36,616 nt of DNA from an uncultured Bacteroidales bacterium (lineage in GTDB: Bacteria > Bacteroidota > Bacteroidia > Bacteroidales > Bacteroidaceae). The DNA is taken from assembly GCA_902778265.1 (NCBI GenBank), contig CACYXI010000071.1, positions 1-36,616 on the forward strand, read 5' to 3'. This document shows positions 5,824-15,408 of this stretch, piece by piece. The position numbers were made by a program, and so were the translations under genes. The notes below the pieces were generated by a model. That model saw nothing but the letters and a program-made list of their open reading frames with translations, had not been told where the DNA came from and ran no database searches. Each line of letters starts with the position of its first letter. The first letter of the stretch is position 1.

Positions 5824-5854
5824 TTTGCTAGAATCCAAATATTTTGTAATTTTG
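5824..5854 (+). promoter_or_regulatory. Promoter of the defence operon
   Basis: TTTG (5824-5827), a 19-bp spacer and TAATTTTG (5847-5854) match the Bacteroidota consensus. No other such promoter and no terminator is seen until 20389, so it may drive the whole operon. Confidence 0.75.
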
Positions 5855-5873
5855 TAGACAATAACTGGAAATT

Positions 5874-5909
5874 ATGAATATGAAACGAACCCTCCCAAAG
5901 AGTCAATGA
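5874..5909 (+). CDS. Leader ORF of 11 codons
   Basis: The ORF reads MNMKRTLPKSQ and stops with TGA inside the start codons of the next gene (ATGA overlap at 5906-5909). It lies 20 bp after the -7 box. Such a leader could couple or tune translation of the first operon gene. It is too short to judge by composition. Confidence 0.4.
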   Translation: MNMKRTLPKSQ

Positions 5910-6289
5910 TGAGTATTTTCTCATATTTAAGCAACTTTCGCCAAGAAGAGCCAGAGTACATTACACGATATCTTCACGGTGAACAAATCACGTTCAAAGA
6001 CATCATGTCTTCGAGAGTAGGCTATTATGTAAACATATACTACTGGCTTTTTAGGAAAGAGTATTCAAAGGCCCCTTGGCTTTTTATTCTTAACGAGCGA
6101 TATAAAGGAACCATCTTTGAACGAGACATCGAAAGGAGCCGTTGCTATCCACGATTTGTCATGTTTGCCTCCCAGAATAGTATTTGGAAGGGATATGAAA
6201 AAGAAAAAGATGTACGCCCTGTATTTGGAGAGTTCAGGAGAAGGCGCGACTTATACAAGTTAGATTCAGATTGGGAAACAGAACAATAA
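5906..6289 (+). CDS. Hypothetical first gene of the defence operon (127 aa)
   Basis: I recognise no family. The protein is small and basic, rich in R, Y and F, with aromatic segments (GYYVNIYYWLFRKEY) and an arginine-rich end (GEFRRRRDLYKLDSD). There is no membrane helix or catalytic signature. It starts with two consecutive ATG codons, the first overlapping the leader ORF. It ends 13 bp before the helicase gene, so it belongs to the operon. A basic small protein in front of a helicase and methyltransferase could bind nucleic acid or recognise a phage component; that is inference from position. Confidence 0.6.
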   Translation: MMSIFSYLSNFRQEEPEYITRYLHGEQITFKDIMSSRVGYYVNIYYWLFRKEYSKAPWLFILNERYKGTIFERDIERSRCYPRFVMFASQNSIWKGYEKEKDVRPVFGEFRRRRDLYKLDSDWETEQ

Positions 6290-6302
6290 AATCAATAACG
6301 AT

Positions 6303-9300
6303 ATGGCAAGAATATACGACAATATCGACATGAAGTTTGAGGATGGTCTCAAAGGTGTCATGTCTGACGACAAAGTACTGAGAGTAGATTTCTGTGTAGG
6401 TTACTTCAATTTACGAGGGTGGAGTCTCATCGTTGATCAAATTGACAATCTACCGGGTGAAGATATTTATGAAGGTGAAGACCGAAAACACAGAATATGT
6501 AGATTACTTGTCGGTATGCATCGGCCATCTGACGACCTGGTAAAACAGATGTATTCAGCTAAGAAACAAGCTTTACCTGATGACAAATATGTCAACGAAT
6601 GTAAGTTAAAGATTGCCAAACAATTTCGTGATCAATTGCTATTAGGCCTACCCACCAATCAAGACAAGTGGACACTTACTCGGCTCTGTGCCCAACTTAA
6701 AGAAGATAAAGTTTGTGTGAAACTTTATCTTCGCGAGCCTCTACATGCCAAACTCTATGTAGCACATAGCCCCGATAATTTCCAAAACCCAAGATTTGCC
6801 ATCATGGGTAGTAGTAACCTTACACTCCCCGGACTAACAAAGCAAGGTGAGTTAAATGCTGATTTCGCAGACTTCCATGATGCAAAGACCCTTTCTGAAT
6901 GGTTTGATGATCGCTGGAACGACCGATTTTCTATCGATATAACAAAAGAATTGATAGATGTTCTTGAAAACAGCTGGGCAGGCGAGAATCTTATCCCACC
7001 ATATTATATTTACTTGAAGACGGCTTATTATCTCAGTCAGGATGCCCGCTCTGGCATAAACAGTTATGAGCTGAATTCTACATTCAAGAAAGAACTTTTC
7101 CCTTTCCAACAGAATGCTGTGAAGATGGTTATGCGTCATTTGTTGAATGAAAAGCATAAAGGTGCAATGATTGGAGATGTCGTAGGACTAGGAAAAACCA
7201 TAACAGCATGCGCTATTGCAAAGTTGTTTGAAGAAAACATGCTAGCACGCACACTTGTAATTTGTCCAGCTAACCTTACTGGAATGTGGCAGAAGTATTT
7301 CATAAAATACGATCTGAAGGGCGAAATCATGTCGAATGCCAAGCACATTGACCCTGAGAAAATGTTCTATTATCGATTGGTTATCATAGATGAAAGTCAC
7401 AACTTGCGTAATCCTCAGGGATCACGTTATCGTGATATCAAGAACTTCATCGCAAGTCAGGAAAACAGCGTTCTGCTCCTTACAGCCACTCCTTATAACA
7501 AAGATTTCCGTGATTTAAGTACTCAGCTGAAACTCTTCATTGCTGATGACCAAGATTTAGGAATACGTCCTGAAAATTATATTAAAGATCTGGGAGGAGA
7601 CAATCAGTTCCGTTTCCAGCATTCAGATATAGGAATCCGTACCATCAAAGCCTTTGAAAAAAGTGAGAACGTGGATGACTGGAATGACTTGATGAAACTA
7701 TTCTTAGTTCGAAGAACGAGAACATTCATCAAAAACAACTATGCCGAAACTGATGAAACTGACGGACGTAAATATCTCTTATTCTCTGATGGTACTCGCT
7801 CATATTTTCCAGAGCGTATACCTAAAAAAGTAACGTTCGAAACTGCTCCTGGTGACCAGTATAGTCGTCTTTATTCGGCAAAGATGATAGAATTAATGAA
7901 TGAACTGGAATTGCCGCGTTATGGTCTTACTCAATATGTGAGTGAAACTAAATCAAAGGAAGCCAGTCAACTTGAAAAACAGCTTTTAGATAATCTTTCT
8001 CGGGCAGGGAAACGAATGCAAGGTTTTAACCGTAGCACGTTCTTTAAGCGAATTGATAGTATTGGATTCTCTTTCCTACTGACTGTTTATCGCCACATTT
8101 TGCGCAACTGTGTTTTCATTTACGCAATTAATAATAAATTAAAACTTCCTATTGGCGACGAGAACCAACTTCCAGACGAGTTTATTGAGGACGATGATAC
8201 CAATGCCATTTTCGATATGAGTGGTGAATTTGATCCTAATGGTGATAATGATGGATTATTGTCCATACCTACTGACCTGAACTTCTACATGCAGAAGGCT
8301 AAGGAATATTATCAGACTATTTCAGGTAAGAACAATGTTAAGTGGATAAATTCAGCTTTCTTTAAACCATCATTGAAGAAACGTCTTAACGAGGATTGCG
8401 AAGTTCTTATTAAAATGCTTGAGTTGTGTGGTCCATGGAACCCAACTACCGATGCAAAGCTGAATAAGTTGGAAGAGATGTTGAAGCAAAAACATAAAGA
8501 TGAAAAGGTTCTTGTTTTTACACAATATTCCGATACTGCCAGATATTTGTATTATCAGCTCAAACGCAGAGGTGCTGAAAATATTGACTTTGCAACAGGT
8601 AACAGCGAGGATCCCACTAAGGTGGCGGAGAAATTCTCGCCTATTAGTAATGGTGGAAATGTGCCAGAGTCGGAACAAACACGTATATTGATAGCAACAG
8701 ACGTACTTAGTGAAGGTCAAAACCTTCAGGACAGCCATATCATCATCAACTTCGACCTTCCATGGGCTATTGTTCGTCTCATACAACGAGCAGGTCGTGT
8801 AGATCGTATTGGACAGAATGCAAAGAAGATTCTTTGCTATTCTTTCTTCCCAGCCGATGGTGTGGAGGAAATTATCAATCTGCGAGAAAGGTTGACTCAG
8901 CGCATCAACACTGCTGCAGAAATAGTAGGTCAAGACGAGAAATTCTGGGAGGGAACCAAGGAGAACCTGCGAGACATGTTCAATGAGAAGGCTGGCATTC
9001 TTGATGACACAGACGACAACGATGTTGACTTGGCTTCTCAAGCATTTGAAATATGGAATCAGGCTATCAAGGCCAATCCTAAACTCAAGAACATCATCCC
9101 TAATATGAACGACTACGTTTATAGCACAAAAGCTTTTTCGGGCGAACTTGCCAATGGAATGCAAATGCCGCAAGACGGTGTGATTACTTATGTCAAGACA
9201 TATACAGGTTTCGACATGCTGACGTGGTATGATGCTAAAGGTGAAATTGTAAGTCAGTCACAAAAGCGTATCCTGAAAGCAATGGAATGTGCTATCGACA

Positions 9301-9737
9301 CACCTGCATTAGAGCCTCTTGATAATCATCACGATTTAGTAGCAAAGGCTGTTACCAACGTAAAAGTTGATAACACCAGTGCCAGCGGCATATTGGGTAA
9401 TAGGATGAGTACTCGCTATCGCATTCTGCAACTGCTAGAAGACTATATGCACAACTTAGAAAAGCAGCGTGGTGATTATAGTGATTTGCTTTTCTTCACC
9501 AATGACAAAGTAGATGCTTTGAAAGAAGCTATTGATGACATTTACAACAATCTCTTTACAGAATCAGTAAAGACCATTCTTGGAAGGATGCTCAAGCAGA
9601 ATGTATCTCACGACGAGATTGTGGACTACATCTTGGAGTTACATGCCAGTGGCACCCTTGTCATTAAGGAAGAAGCTACTGACGTGAATCGAGACAACAG
9701 AGTGATATGCTCTATGGGACTAAAATATCAAAACTAA
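6303..9737 (+). CDS. PLD-like plus SNF2-family helicase (1144 aa)
   Basis: Residues 1-230 resemble a phospholipase D-type nuclease domain, with HAKLYVAH near 148 followed by MGSSNLTLPGL. Only one HKD-like motif is seen, so an active site would need a dimer or may be incomplete. A SNF2/superfamily 2 helicase follows: Walker A GDVVGLGKT at 291-299, DESHN at 363, LTATP near 393, the C-terminal RecA-like domain with VLVFTQYSD near 737, and QRAGRVDRIGQ at 828. About 240 further residues have no known fold to me. The protein should use ATP to move on or remodel DNA. It starts 13 bp after the first gene and ends 17 bp before the methyltransferase. In DISARM these two activities are separate proteins; here they are fused. 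Confidence 0.9.
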   Translation: MARIYDNIDMKFEDGLKGVMSDDKVLRVDFCVGYFNLRGWSLIVDQIDNLPGEDIYEGEDRKHRICRLLVGMHRPSDDLVKQMYSAKKQALPDDKYVNECKLKIAKQFRDQLLLGLPTNQDKWTLTRLCAQLKEDKVCVKLYLREPLHAKLYVAHSPDNFQNPRFAIMGSSNLTLPGLTKQGELNADFADFHDAKTLSEWFDDRWNDRFSIDITKELIDVLENSWAGENLIPPYYIYLKTAYYLSQDARSGINSYELNSTFKKELFPFQQNAVKMVMRHLLNEKHKGAMIGDVVGLGKTITACAIAKLFEENMLARTLVICPANLTGMWQKYFIKYDLKGEIMSNAKHIDPEKMFYYRLVIIDESHNLRNPQGSRYRDIKNFIASQENSVLLLTATPYNKDFRDLSTQLKLFIADDQDLGIRPENYIKDLGGDNQFRFQHSDIGIRTIKAFEKSENVDDWNDLMKLFLVRRTRTFIKNNYAETDETDGRKYLLFSDGTRSYFPERIPKKVTFETAPGDQYSRLYSAKMIELMNELELPRYGLTQYVSETKSKEASQLEKQLLDNLSRAGKRMQGFNRSTFFKRIDSIGFSFLLTVYRHILRNCVFIYAINNKLKLPIGDENQLPDEFIEDDDTNAIFDMSGEFDPNGDNDGLLSIPTDLNFYMQKAKEYYQTISGKNNVKWINSAFFKPSLKKRLNEDCEVLIKMLELCGPWNPTTDAKLNKLEEMLKQKHKDEKVLVFTQYSDTARYLYYQLKRRGAENIDFATGNSEDPTKVAEKFSPISNGGNVPESEQTRILIATDVLSEGQNLQDSHIIINFDLPWAIVRLIQRAGRVDRIGQNAKKILCYSFFPADGVEEIINLRERLTQRINTAAEIVGQDEKFWEGTKENLRDMFNEKAGILDDTDDNDVDLASQAFEIWNQAIKANPKLKNIIPNMNDYVYSTKAFSGELANGMQMPQDGVITYVKTYTGFDMLTWYDAKGEIVSQSQKRILKAMECAIDTPALEPLDNHHDLVAKAVTNVKVDNTSASGILGNRMSTRYRILQLLEDYMHNLEKQRGDYSDLLFFTNDKVDALKEAIDDIYNNLFTESVKTILGRMLKQNVSHDEIVDYILELHASGTLVIKEEATDVNRDNRVICSMGLKYQN

Positions 9738-9754
9738 TTTAAAGAGGAACTACT

Positions 9755-12700
9755 ATGTTGCAGAAAAAAGAATTCCTTGGATATATAAAGGAGAATAATT
9801 TCTATGAACTTTTCATAGAAAGCGGTTGGAACAATCCGCAGGGTGACACCAATTTGGGGATGGTGCAGGATGATGACACTTTGTTCTGCTTTGAACAAAT
9901 TGCAGAACGTAATGGCTTCAAAATTGTAAAGTGTGAAAACGCTATTATTCCAAATTCATCGCAATGCAAGAAGATAGACCATTATTTACGTAGAATGGCC
10001 AATGATTACATTTGCATTTTCTATCAACCATCAGGCTTTCATCACCTTTGGCTAGTCCCCGTTAATAAGGTCGACAAACGTGACTTGGTTAGGGTTGAAT
10101 ATCAAACTCTTGAGCAGGCTTCTTTCCTCTATGAAAAGGTTGCAGGCTTTTCTTTTGAGTTCGGAACAAGGACTAATATCGTTGATGTCCGTGAGAAAGT
10201 GCAGAAAGCATTCCTAGTAGATTCTGAGAAAGTAACAAAGAAGTTCTACGATGAATTTAGAAAGCAGCATAAGGCATTTACCGCTTTCATAACAGGCATA
10301 GATGACTATATTGATGAGGAAAACAAAACAAAGCCTAAGAACCAACAAGCAGAAAACAAGAACAAAAAATGGTATGCCTCTATCATGCTCAACCGCCTCA
10401 TGTTCTGTTACTTCATCCAGCGAAAGCGTTTCCTCGACGGAAAAACGGATTATCTAAACCGAAAACTACAAGAAGTAAAAGAGCAAGAGGGTGACGGTCA
10501 GTTCTATAATTTCTACCGCTCTTTCCTGATTCATCTCTTCCACGAAGGAATCAATGCGCCTCGCCACGACAGTCCAGAATTTCTTAAACGGTATGGTAAG
10601 ATACCATATCTAAATGGAGGTTTGTTTGGAGAGCATGAGCTGGAAACAAAATACAAGGACATCGACATCTCTGATGAAGCATTTGAAAAGTTGTTTGCAT
10701 TCTTTGATCAATGGAACTGGCATCTTGACACAAGCCTCACGGCCAGCGGAAAGGATATCAACCCTGATGTGCTTGGTTACATTTTCGAGCAGTACATCAA
10801 CGACCGTGCTGCAATGGGTGCTTACTATACAAAGGAAGACATTACTGAGTACATTGGTCGCAACACGATTCTACCTTTCCTAATGGATAAGGTAAAAACA
10901 GCCACCCAAGACAGCGAAAAGGATTTCCGTAAGGACGGATATGTATGGAATACCCTTACTCAGAGTGGTGACAAATACATCTTCGATGCAGTAAAGAAAG
11001 GCTATACAGACGATTGGCAGAGCCGGATTCCTGACTATATCGCAAATGGTATCGACACTTCTGCTCCCAACTTGTTGGAGCGTCGCAGTCGTTGGAATGA
11101 GAAAACAAGTGAAGAGTTTGCACTTCCCACTGAGATTTGGCGTGAAACTGTAGAACGACTGCAGCGTTGCGATTCTTTGCTTAAAAAGATAAGCGATGGC
11201 GAAATCACAGAAATCAATGACTTTATTACATATAATCTTGATATCCGCCAATTTGTCTCTGACCTGTTGACGAATGCTGAAGACCATCGGTTTGTCGCAC
11301 ACTTCTATCATGCGCTGCAAAAGATAACTATTCTTGATCCAACCTGTGGTTCTGGTGCATTCCTCTTTGCAGCAATGAATATTCTGGAACCGCTCTATGA
11401 AATCTGCATCGATAAGATGGAAGACTGGCATAAAGTTAACCCCAACCTCTTCAAAGAAGAGTTAGAAGAGATAGATCGCAAATATCGAAGCAATCGACAG
11501 TACTTCATTTACAAGAGCATTATTCTCCGCAATCTTTATGGTGTGGATATCATGGTGGAAGCAACAGAAATCGCCAAGTTGCGGCTTTTCCTAAAAATGG
11601 TGGCTGTGGTAGACGTTGACCTCCGTGCTGAGAATCTTGGGTTAGACCCATTACCTGATATCGACTTCAACATTCGTTGTGGTAATACCCTTGTTGGCTA
11701 TGCAACAGAAAAGGAATTGGCTAATGACCTTATTTATGGTGATATGCATGCTAATAAGGAATTCCGAAAGAAAGTAGAAGACGGAATGGATAAGGCAGCC
11801 CATGCCTTTAAACAATTCAAAGCTGTGCAGTTCAAGCAGGAAGAGGATATGGAGGCATTTAAAAAAGCAAAGGGCGAATTACGCAAACGCCTTGAATCTC
11901 TTAATGATGATTTAAACCATCGCTTATATGCTTCAACTACCGATGCCACATTATTGTCATTTGATAAATGGAAAGCAAGTCATCAACCATTCCATTGGTT
12001 GGCAGAATTCTATGAGATAATACATGGAAACGGTGGCTTTGATGTGATTATTGGAAATCCTCCATATGTGGAGTATTCCAAACGAAATGTTCAATATGAA
12101 GTGAAAGAATACAAAACACTAAAGAGTTCAAATCTTTATTCTTTCGTATTTGAAAGGTCTTGTCGTATTTGCGAGCATGTGACCCTCATTGTTCAGATGT
12201 CTTCTGTAGGAACTGAGTCGATGCGCACTCTTCAAGAATTCTTATTGAACAATATAGCTTCAATTCATTATGGGTGCTATCCTGAAAGACCCAAACAACT
12301 TTTTGATGGTGCGTGTATAGCGTTAGCAATTATTATGTGTAATGGACGTTCTAAAAATGGAAGTAAACTATATGGTTCAGGAGTATCTAGAACTACCGAC
12401 AAGGGGAGAAATGTATTGTTTAATTCCATTTCATATATAAACATTCCTTTTAAGTGTTTCTTAAAAGGGTATTCATTATATCCAAAATTCAATAATCCAA
12501 TAGAAGTTTCTATTATTGAAAAATTCTTTAAGGACTCAACAATTAATAAATATATCGCTTTATCTTCAACTTCCAATACTGTTTCTTACCGAACAGCTGG
12601 AGGTCGATATTGGAAAATAGTGATTAATAGACCCTTTGCAACTGAATCAACATCAAACAAGACAAAATTCATTAAAGAAGAAATGCCATCTTCAGCATTA

Positions 12701-13066
12701 GTTGCTATATTAAACACAAATCTCCTTTGGTGGTATTATGTTAATTATTTTGATCTTTACAATTTTAAAGACTATATGATATTCAATTTTCATTATAATA
12801 TCGGCAAAGAAATTAATCTTTTAGCAAATTTGGGAACAAAACTGATGTTGTCATATGAAAATAACAAGGTAGTAAACACGCAGTTTATTAAATCAAAGCA
12901 AAGAGAATCCATATTTGAGTCATTTAATCCTCAGCTATCAAAGCCAATTATTGATGACATTGACAAAGTCCTTGCAAAACATTTTGGTTTTACAGAGGAA
13001 GAACTTGACTTCATCATCAACTATGATATCAAGTATCGCATGGGCGATGAGTTGAACGAAGAATAA
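9755..13066 (+). CDS. Eco57I-like N6-adenine DNA methyltransferase (1103 aa)
   Basis: The methyltransferase core has motif I DPTCGSGAF at 528 and motif IV NPPYVEYSK at 768, which mark an amino-methylating (N6-adenine type) enzyme using S-adenosylmethionine. Before it come segments typical of large Eco57I-type enzymes: RLMFCYFIQRKRFLDG, GKIPYLNGGLFGEHE and MGAYYTKEDITEYIGR. The N-terminal 170 residues look like a degenerate nuclease-like domain, but I cannot point to a convincing PD-(D/E)XK motif. Residues about 860-1060 should be the target-recognition domain, and this part is visibly richer in A+T than the rest. The likely role is to mark self DNA for the operon. BREX PglX and DISARM DrmMI are relatives of this class. 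Confidence 0.9.
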   Translation: MLQKKEFLGYIKENNFYELFIESGWNNPQGDTNLGMVQDDDTLFCFEQIAERNGFKIVKCENAIIPNSSQCKKIDHYLRRMANDYICIFYQPSGFHHLWLVPVNKVDKRDLVRVEYQTLEQASFLYEKVAGFSFEFGTRTNIVDVREKVQKAFLVDSEKVTKKFYDEFRKQHKAFTAFITGIDDYIDEENKTKPKNQQAENKNKKWYASIMLNRLMFCYFIQRKRFLDGKTDYLNRKLQEVKEQEGDGQFYNFYRSFLIHLFHEGINAPRHDSPEFLKRYGKIPYLNGGLFGEHELETKYKDIDISDEAFEKLFAFFDQWNWHLDTSLTASGKDINPDVLGYIFEQYINDRAAMGAYYTKEDITEYIGRNTILPFLMDKVKTATQDSEKDFRKDGYVWNTLTQSGDKYIFDAVKKGYTDDWQSRIPDYIANGIDTSAPNLLERRSRWNEKTSEEFALPTEIWRETVERLQRCDSLLKKISDGEITEINDFITYNLDIRQFVSDLLTNAEDHRFVAHFYHALQKITILDPTCGSGAFLFAAMNILEPLYEICIDKMEDWHKVNPNLFKEELEEIDRKYRSNRQYFIYKSIILRNLYGVDIMVEATEIAKLRLFLKMVAVVDVDLRAENLGLDPLPDIDFNIRCGNTLVGYATEKELANDLIYGDMHANKEFRKKVEDGMDKAAHAFKQFKAVQFKQEEDMEAFKKAKGELRKRLESLNDDLNHRLYASTTDATLLSFDKWKASHQPFHWLAEFYEIIHGNGGFDVIIGNPPYVEYSKRNVQYEVKEYKTLKSSNLYSFVFERSCRICEHVTLIVQMSSVGTESMRTLQEFLLNNIASIHYGCYPERPKQLFDGACIALAIIMCNGRSKNGSKLYGSGVSRTTDKGRNVLFNSISYINIPFKCFLKGYSLYPKFNNPIEVSIIEKFFKDSTINKYIALSSTSNTVSYRTAGGRYWKIVINRPFATESTSNKTKFIKEEMPSSALVAILNTNLLWWYYVNYFDLYNFKDYMIFNFHYNIGKEINLLANLGTKLMLSYENNKVVNTQFIKSKQRESIFESFNPQLSKPIIDDIDKVLAKHFGFTEEELDFIINYDIKYRMGDELNEE

Positions 13067-13083
13067 CATTATTGATAGGAATA

Positions 13084-13545
13084 ATGGAACCGCAATACAA
13101 TGGCAAACTAGAACTGCTCGATAGGAAAATAACAGCATTCCTATCGAGTAGGACTATCGCTACAGACAAGGTGATGGCTTGCTATGACTGGGCTACCAGT
13201 CTTAATACAGAAACCGATTGTGTAGCGAGCGGATTCCAGTCACCTATCGAACAAGATGTTCTTCATTTTCTTTTGAAAAAAAGAATTCCTGTCATCGTGG
13301 TTCTTGCACGGGCTATGTATAAGCAGATTCCAGAAGAACTAGAGGAGGCATACAACGATGGAAGAGTACTCTTTATATCTATCTCGAACAATACACGTGT
13401 AAACAAAGCTACAGCATTCAACCGTAATAGATATGTAGTAGACTTGGCTCAAGAAGTCCTTTTCGGTATGTTAGCTAAAAAAAGTTCTCTTAACGAGATA
13501 TATCAATATGCGAAAGACAACAATAAAAAGATTTTGACTATATGA
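13084..13545 (+). CDS. DprA/Smf-like (SLOG-fold) protein (153 aa)
   Basis: The sequence has the core of a small DprA-related Rossmann protein: VASGFQSPIEQDVLHFLLK, then IPVIVVLARAMY, then ATAFNRNRYVVDLAQEV. Full DprA binds single-stranded DNA and loads RecA; short stand-alone relatives belong to the SLOG superfamily, which includes nucleotide-sensing proteins of conflict systems. At 153 aa it has only the Rossmann core, without the SAM or winged-helix parts of true DprA. The start is ATG 13084; an upstream TTG (13072) is also in frame. It lies 17 bp after the methyltransferase, and its stop overlaps the next gene as ATGA, so it is made together with the DUF262 protein. Confidence 0.75.
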   Translation: MEPQYNGKLELLDRKITAFLSSRTIATDKVMACYDWATSLNTETDCVASGFQSPIEQDVLHFLLKKRIPVIVVLARAMYKQIPEELEEAYNDGRVLFISISNNTRVNKATAFNRNRYVVDLAQEVLFGMLAKKSSLNEIYQYAKDNNKKILTI

Positions 13546-15386
13546 CACAAGAAATCATACCAGATAGACAGACTGTTCAGTCTTGTTTAAGCAAGAAAAC
13601 ATATTTCGTAGATTTCTATCAGCGAGAATATGTATGGAGCAAGAATACCGTAGACATATTGCTTCGGGACATCTTTTATGCATTTGAGATTTCCTACGAG
13701 GAACACAAAGATGAAGAGTTGACAGAAGAGGTTCTCGAACTGTATAACTGGTACTACATGAATGTGTTCATTACTAATAAAGTGAACTCAAAGGTTTATA
13801 TTGTTGATGGGCAGCAGAGATTGACAACACTCACGCTGATTGCCACGAAACTTTATCACCTGATTACAGATGAGACATTGAAGGATTTGCTAAAAGACTG
13901 TATCTTTACAAAAGATATGTTTAAGGGTAACGTCTTTTGTATTGATAATGAGAAACGCAAAGACGTGATGGAAAGTATTCTTGATAACGTACCTTATACA
14001 GAACCAATTAAGAATAAGACAGAAGAAACGCTTTTGGGTCGTTTCAAAGATGTCAGTCGATTTATCGATGACAAACAGATGGACGAGGATAAACTACGCG
14101 CCTTCTGCATGTATTTTCTCAGGAAGCTTGTCATGGTGGAACTGTCTGTAGAAAAAGATGACACGCCAATGGTATTTGAGGTTATCAATGATAGAGGTGA
14201 AGCCTTAAAGCCTTATGAGATTCTGAAAGGCAAAATGGTGGGACTGCTTAGCAAGAATGACACCCAAGCCTATTCAGAGAAGTGGGACAAAGCTATGCTC
14301 CAACTTCCAGATATGCAAGACAACTTCTTTAGTGACTATCTGAAATCAAGATTCGTAACATCATCAAATACTAAACTGGAAGCTGCGCTGAGCAATTTAT
14401 ATCACCGCTATATTTTTGACGTGAACGATATTGCTCAGGAACTGTCATTCAGGAGGACTGATGCTAATCATATCAAGAACATCAAGAACTTTATAGACAA
14501 CGAACTAACCTACTATGCTACATTGTATGCCAAAATTCGAAGCAACAAGGATGAGTACTTGAAATATGACAATGAGATTAACGACTTATCCATGCAATAC
14601 CAGAACATCATGGCCGCATGTACCATCAACGATCCAAGAGAGGACGAAAAGATTCAGGTGCTTGCAGCAGAAATGGATAGGTTCTGGATGCTATTGAACC
14701 TTAATGGCGTTTACGACAGCAATGAATTCCAGGATAAATGCTATAGAATCAGTCAGCAACTGAAAGGTGTAGAACTGGAATCATATCGAAGTATCTACGA
14801 TAACATGCTGACAGATACCATCCGTCTGAAGAGAGGAATAGAGGGAGAAGTATCCTTGCTGGACTATAATAGTTTTACCAAGAAAAACTATACCAACATG
14901 AACACGCGTATGCTCCGCTACTTCCTTGCACGAATAGAGCAATACATTTCGAAGGAAACATCTATTGATATGCAGAACAGCGTGTCGAATATTTCGAAGA
15001 AAACCGGTAAGATAACTGGTTATCATATTGAGCACATACTATCGCATAATGAGACCAATCGCTCATATTTCCAAAGCGATGAAGAATTTGAGGAAAAACG
15101 TAATCAACTTGGAGGCCTATTACTCCTCATGGGTATCAATAATATTAGTTCTGGAAATGAAGAATATGAAGATAAGCTAAAAACATATAGTAATGGACTT
15201 ATGTGGGGCCATTCATTGTGTGAAGAGTTCTATCATTCTAATTTGAATTTCACAAAATTCAACGAGAAGCTTCAAAAAGAGTATGGTATATCGTTCAAAT
15301 CATACCAGAAATTTGACAAGGAAGCACTTGAAGAGCGTTCTAAGCTGCTGTATCAGCTCGTGAAGATTATATGGGAAGTTGAATAA
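13542..15386 (+). CDS. DUF262/DUF1524 protein, GmrSD-like (614 aa)
   Basis: The N-terminal DUF262 (ParB/sulfiredoxin-like) domain shows FYQREYVWSK near 27 and DGQQRLTTL at 89, the nucleotide-binding signature of GmrS. FEVINDRGEALKPYEILKGK follows near residue 210. The C-terminal DUF1524 domain has HIEHIL at 495, the His-Me/HNH finger of GmrD. In GmrSD enzymes this combination cuts glucosylated cytosine DNA and uses NTP. The fusion of both halves in one chain of about 600 aa is the common bacterial form. It may therefore attack modified phage DNA while the methyltransferase marks the host. It overlaps the DprA-like gene by 4 bp. Confidence 0.88.
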   Translation: MTQEIIPDRQTVQSCLSKKTYFVDFYQREYVWSKNTVDILLRDIFYAFEISYEEHKDEELTEEVLELYNWYYMNVFITNKVNSKVYIVDGQQRLTTLTLIATKLYHLITDETLKDLLKDCIFTKDMFKGNVFCIDNEKRKDVMESILDNVPYTEPIKNKTEETLLGRFKDVSRFIDDKQMDEDKLRAFCMYFLRKLVMVELSVEKDDTPMVFEVINDRGEALKPYEILKGKMVGLLSKNDTQAYSEKWDKAMLQLPDMQDNFFSDYLKSRFVTSSNTKLEAALSNLYHRYIFDVNDIAQELSFRRTDANHIKNIKNFIDNELTYYATLYAKIRSNKDEYLKYDNEINDLSMQYQNIMAACTINDPREDEKIQVLAAEMDRFWMLLNLNGVYDSNEFQDKCYRISQQLKGVELESYRSIYDNMLTDTIRLKRGIEGEVSLLDYNSFTKKNYTNMNTRMLRYFLARIEQYISKETSIDMQNSVSNISKKTGKITGYHIEHILSHNETNRSYFQSDEEFEEKRNQLGGLLLLMGINNISSGNEEYEDKLKTYSNGLMWGHSLCEEFYHSNLNFTKFNEKLQKEYGISFKSYQKFDKEALEERSKLLYQLVKIIWEVE

Positions 15387-15408
15387 CGACTTTAATATCT
15401 TAAAGGGT

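Noticed and set aside
8370-9173. 267-aa open frame on the minus strand
   Set aside because: It is antisense to the conserved helicase C-terminal domain and has no recognisable motif; it is a shadow frame.
10880-11431. 183-aa open frame on the minus strand
   Set aside because: Antisense to the methyltransferase motif I region; no family features.
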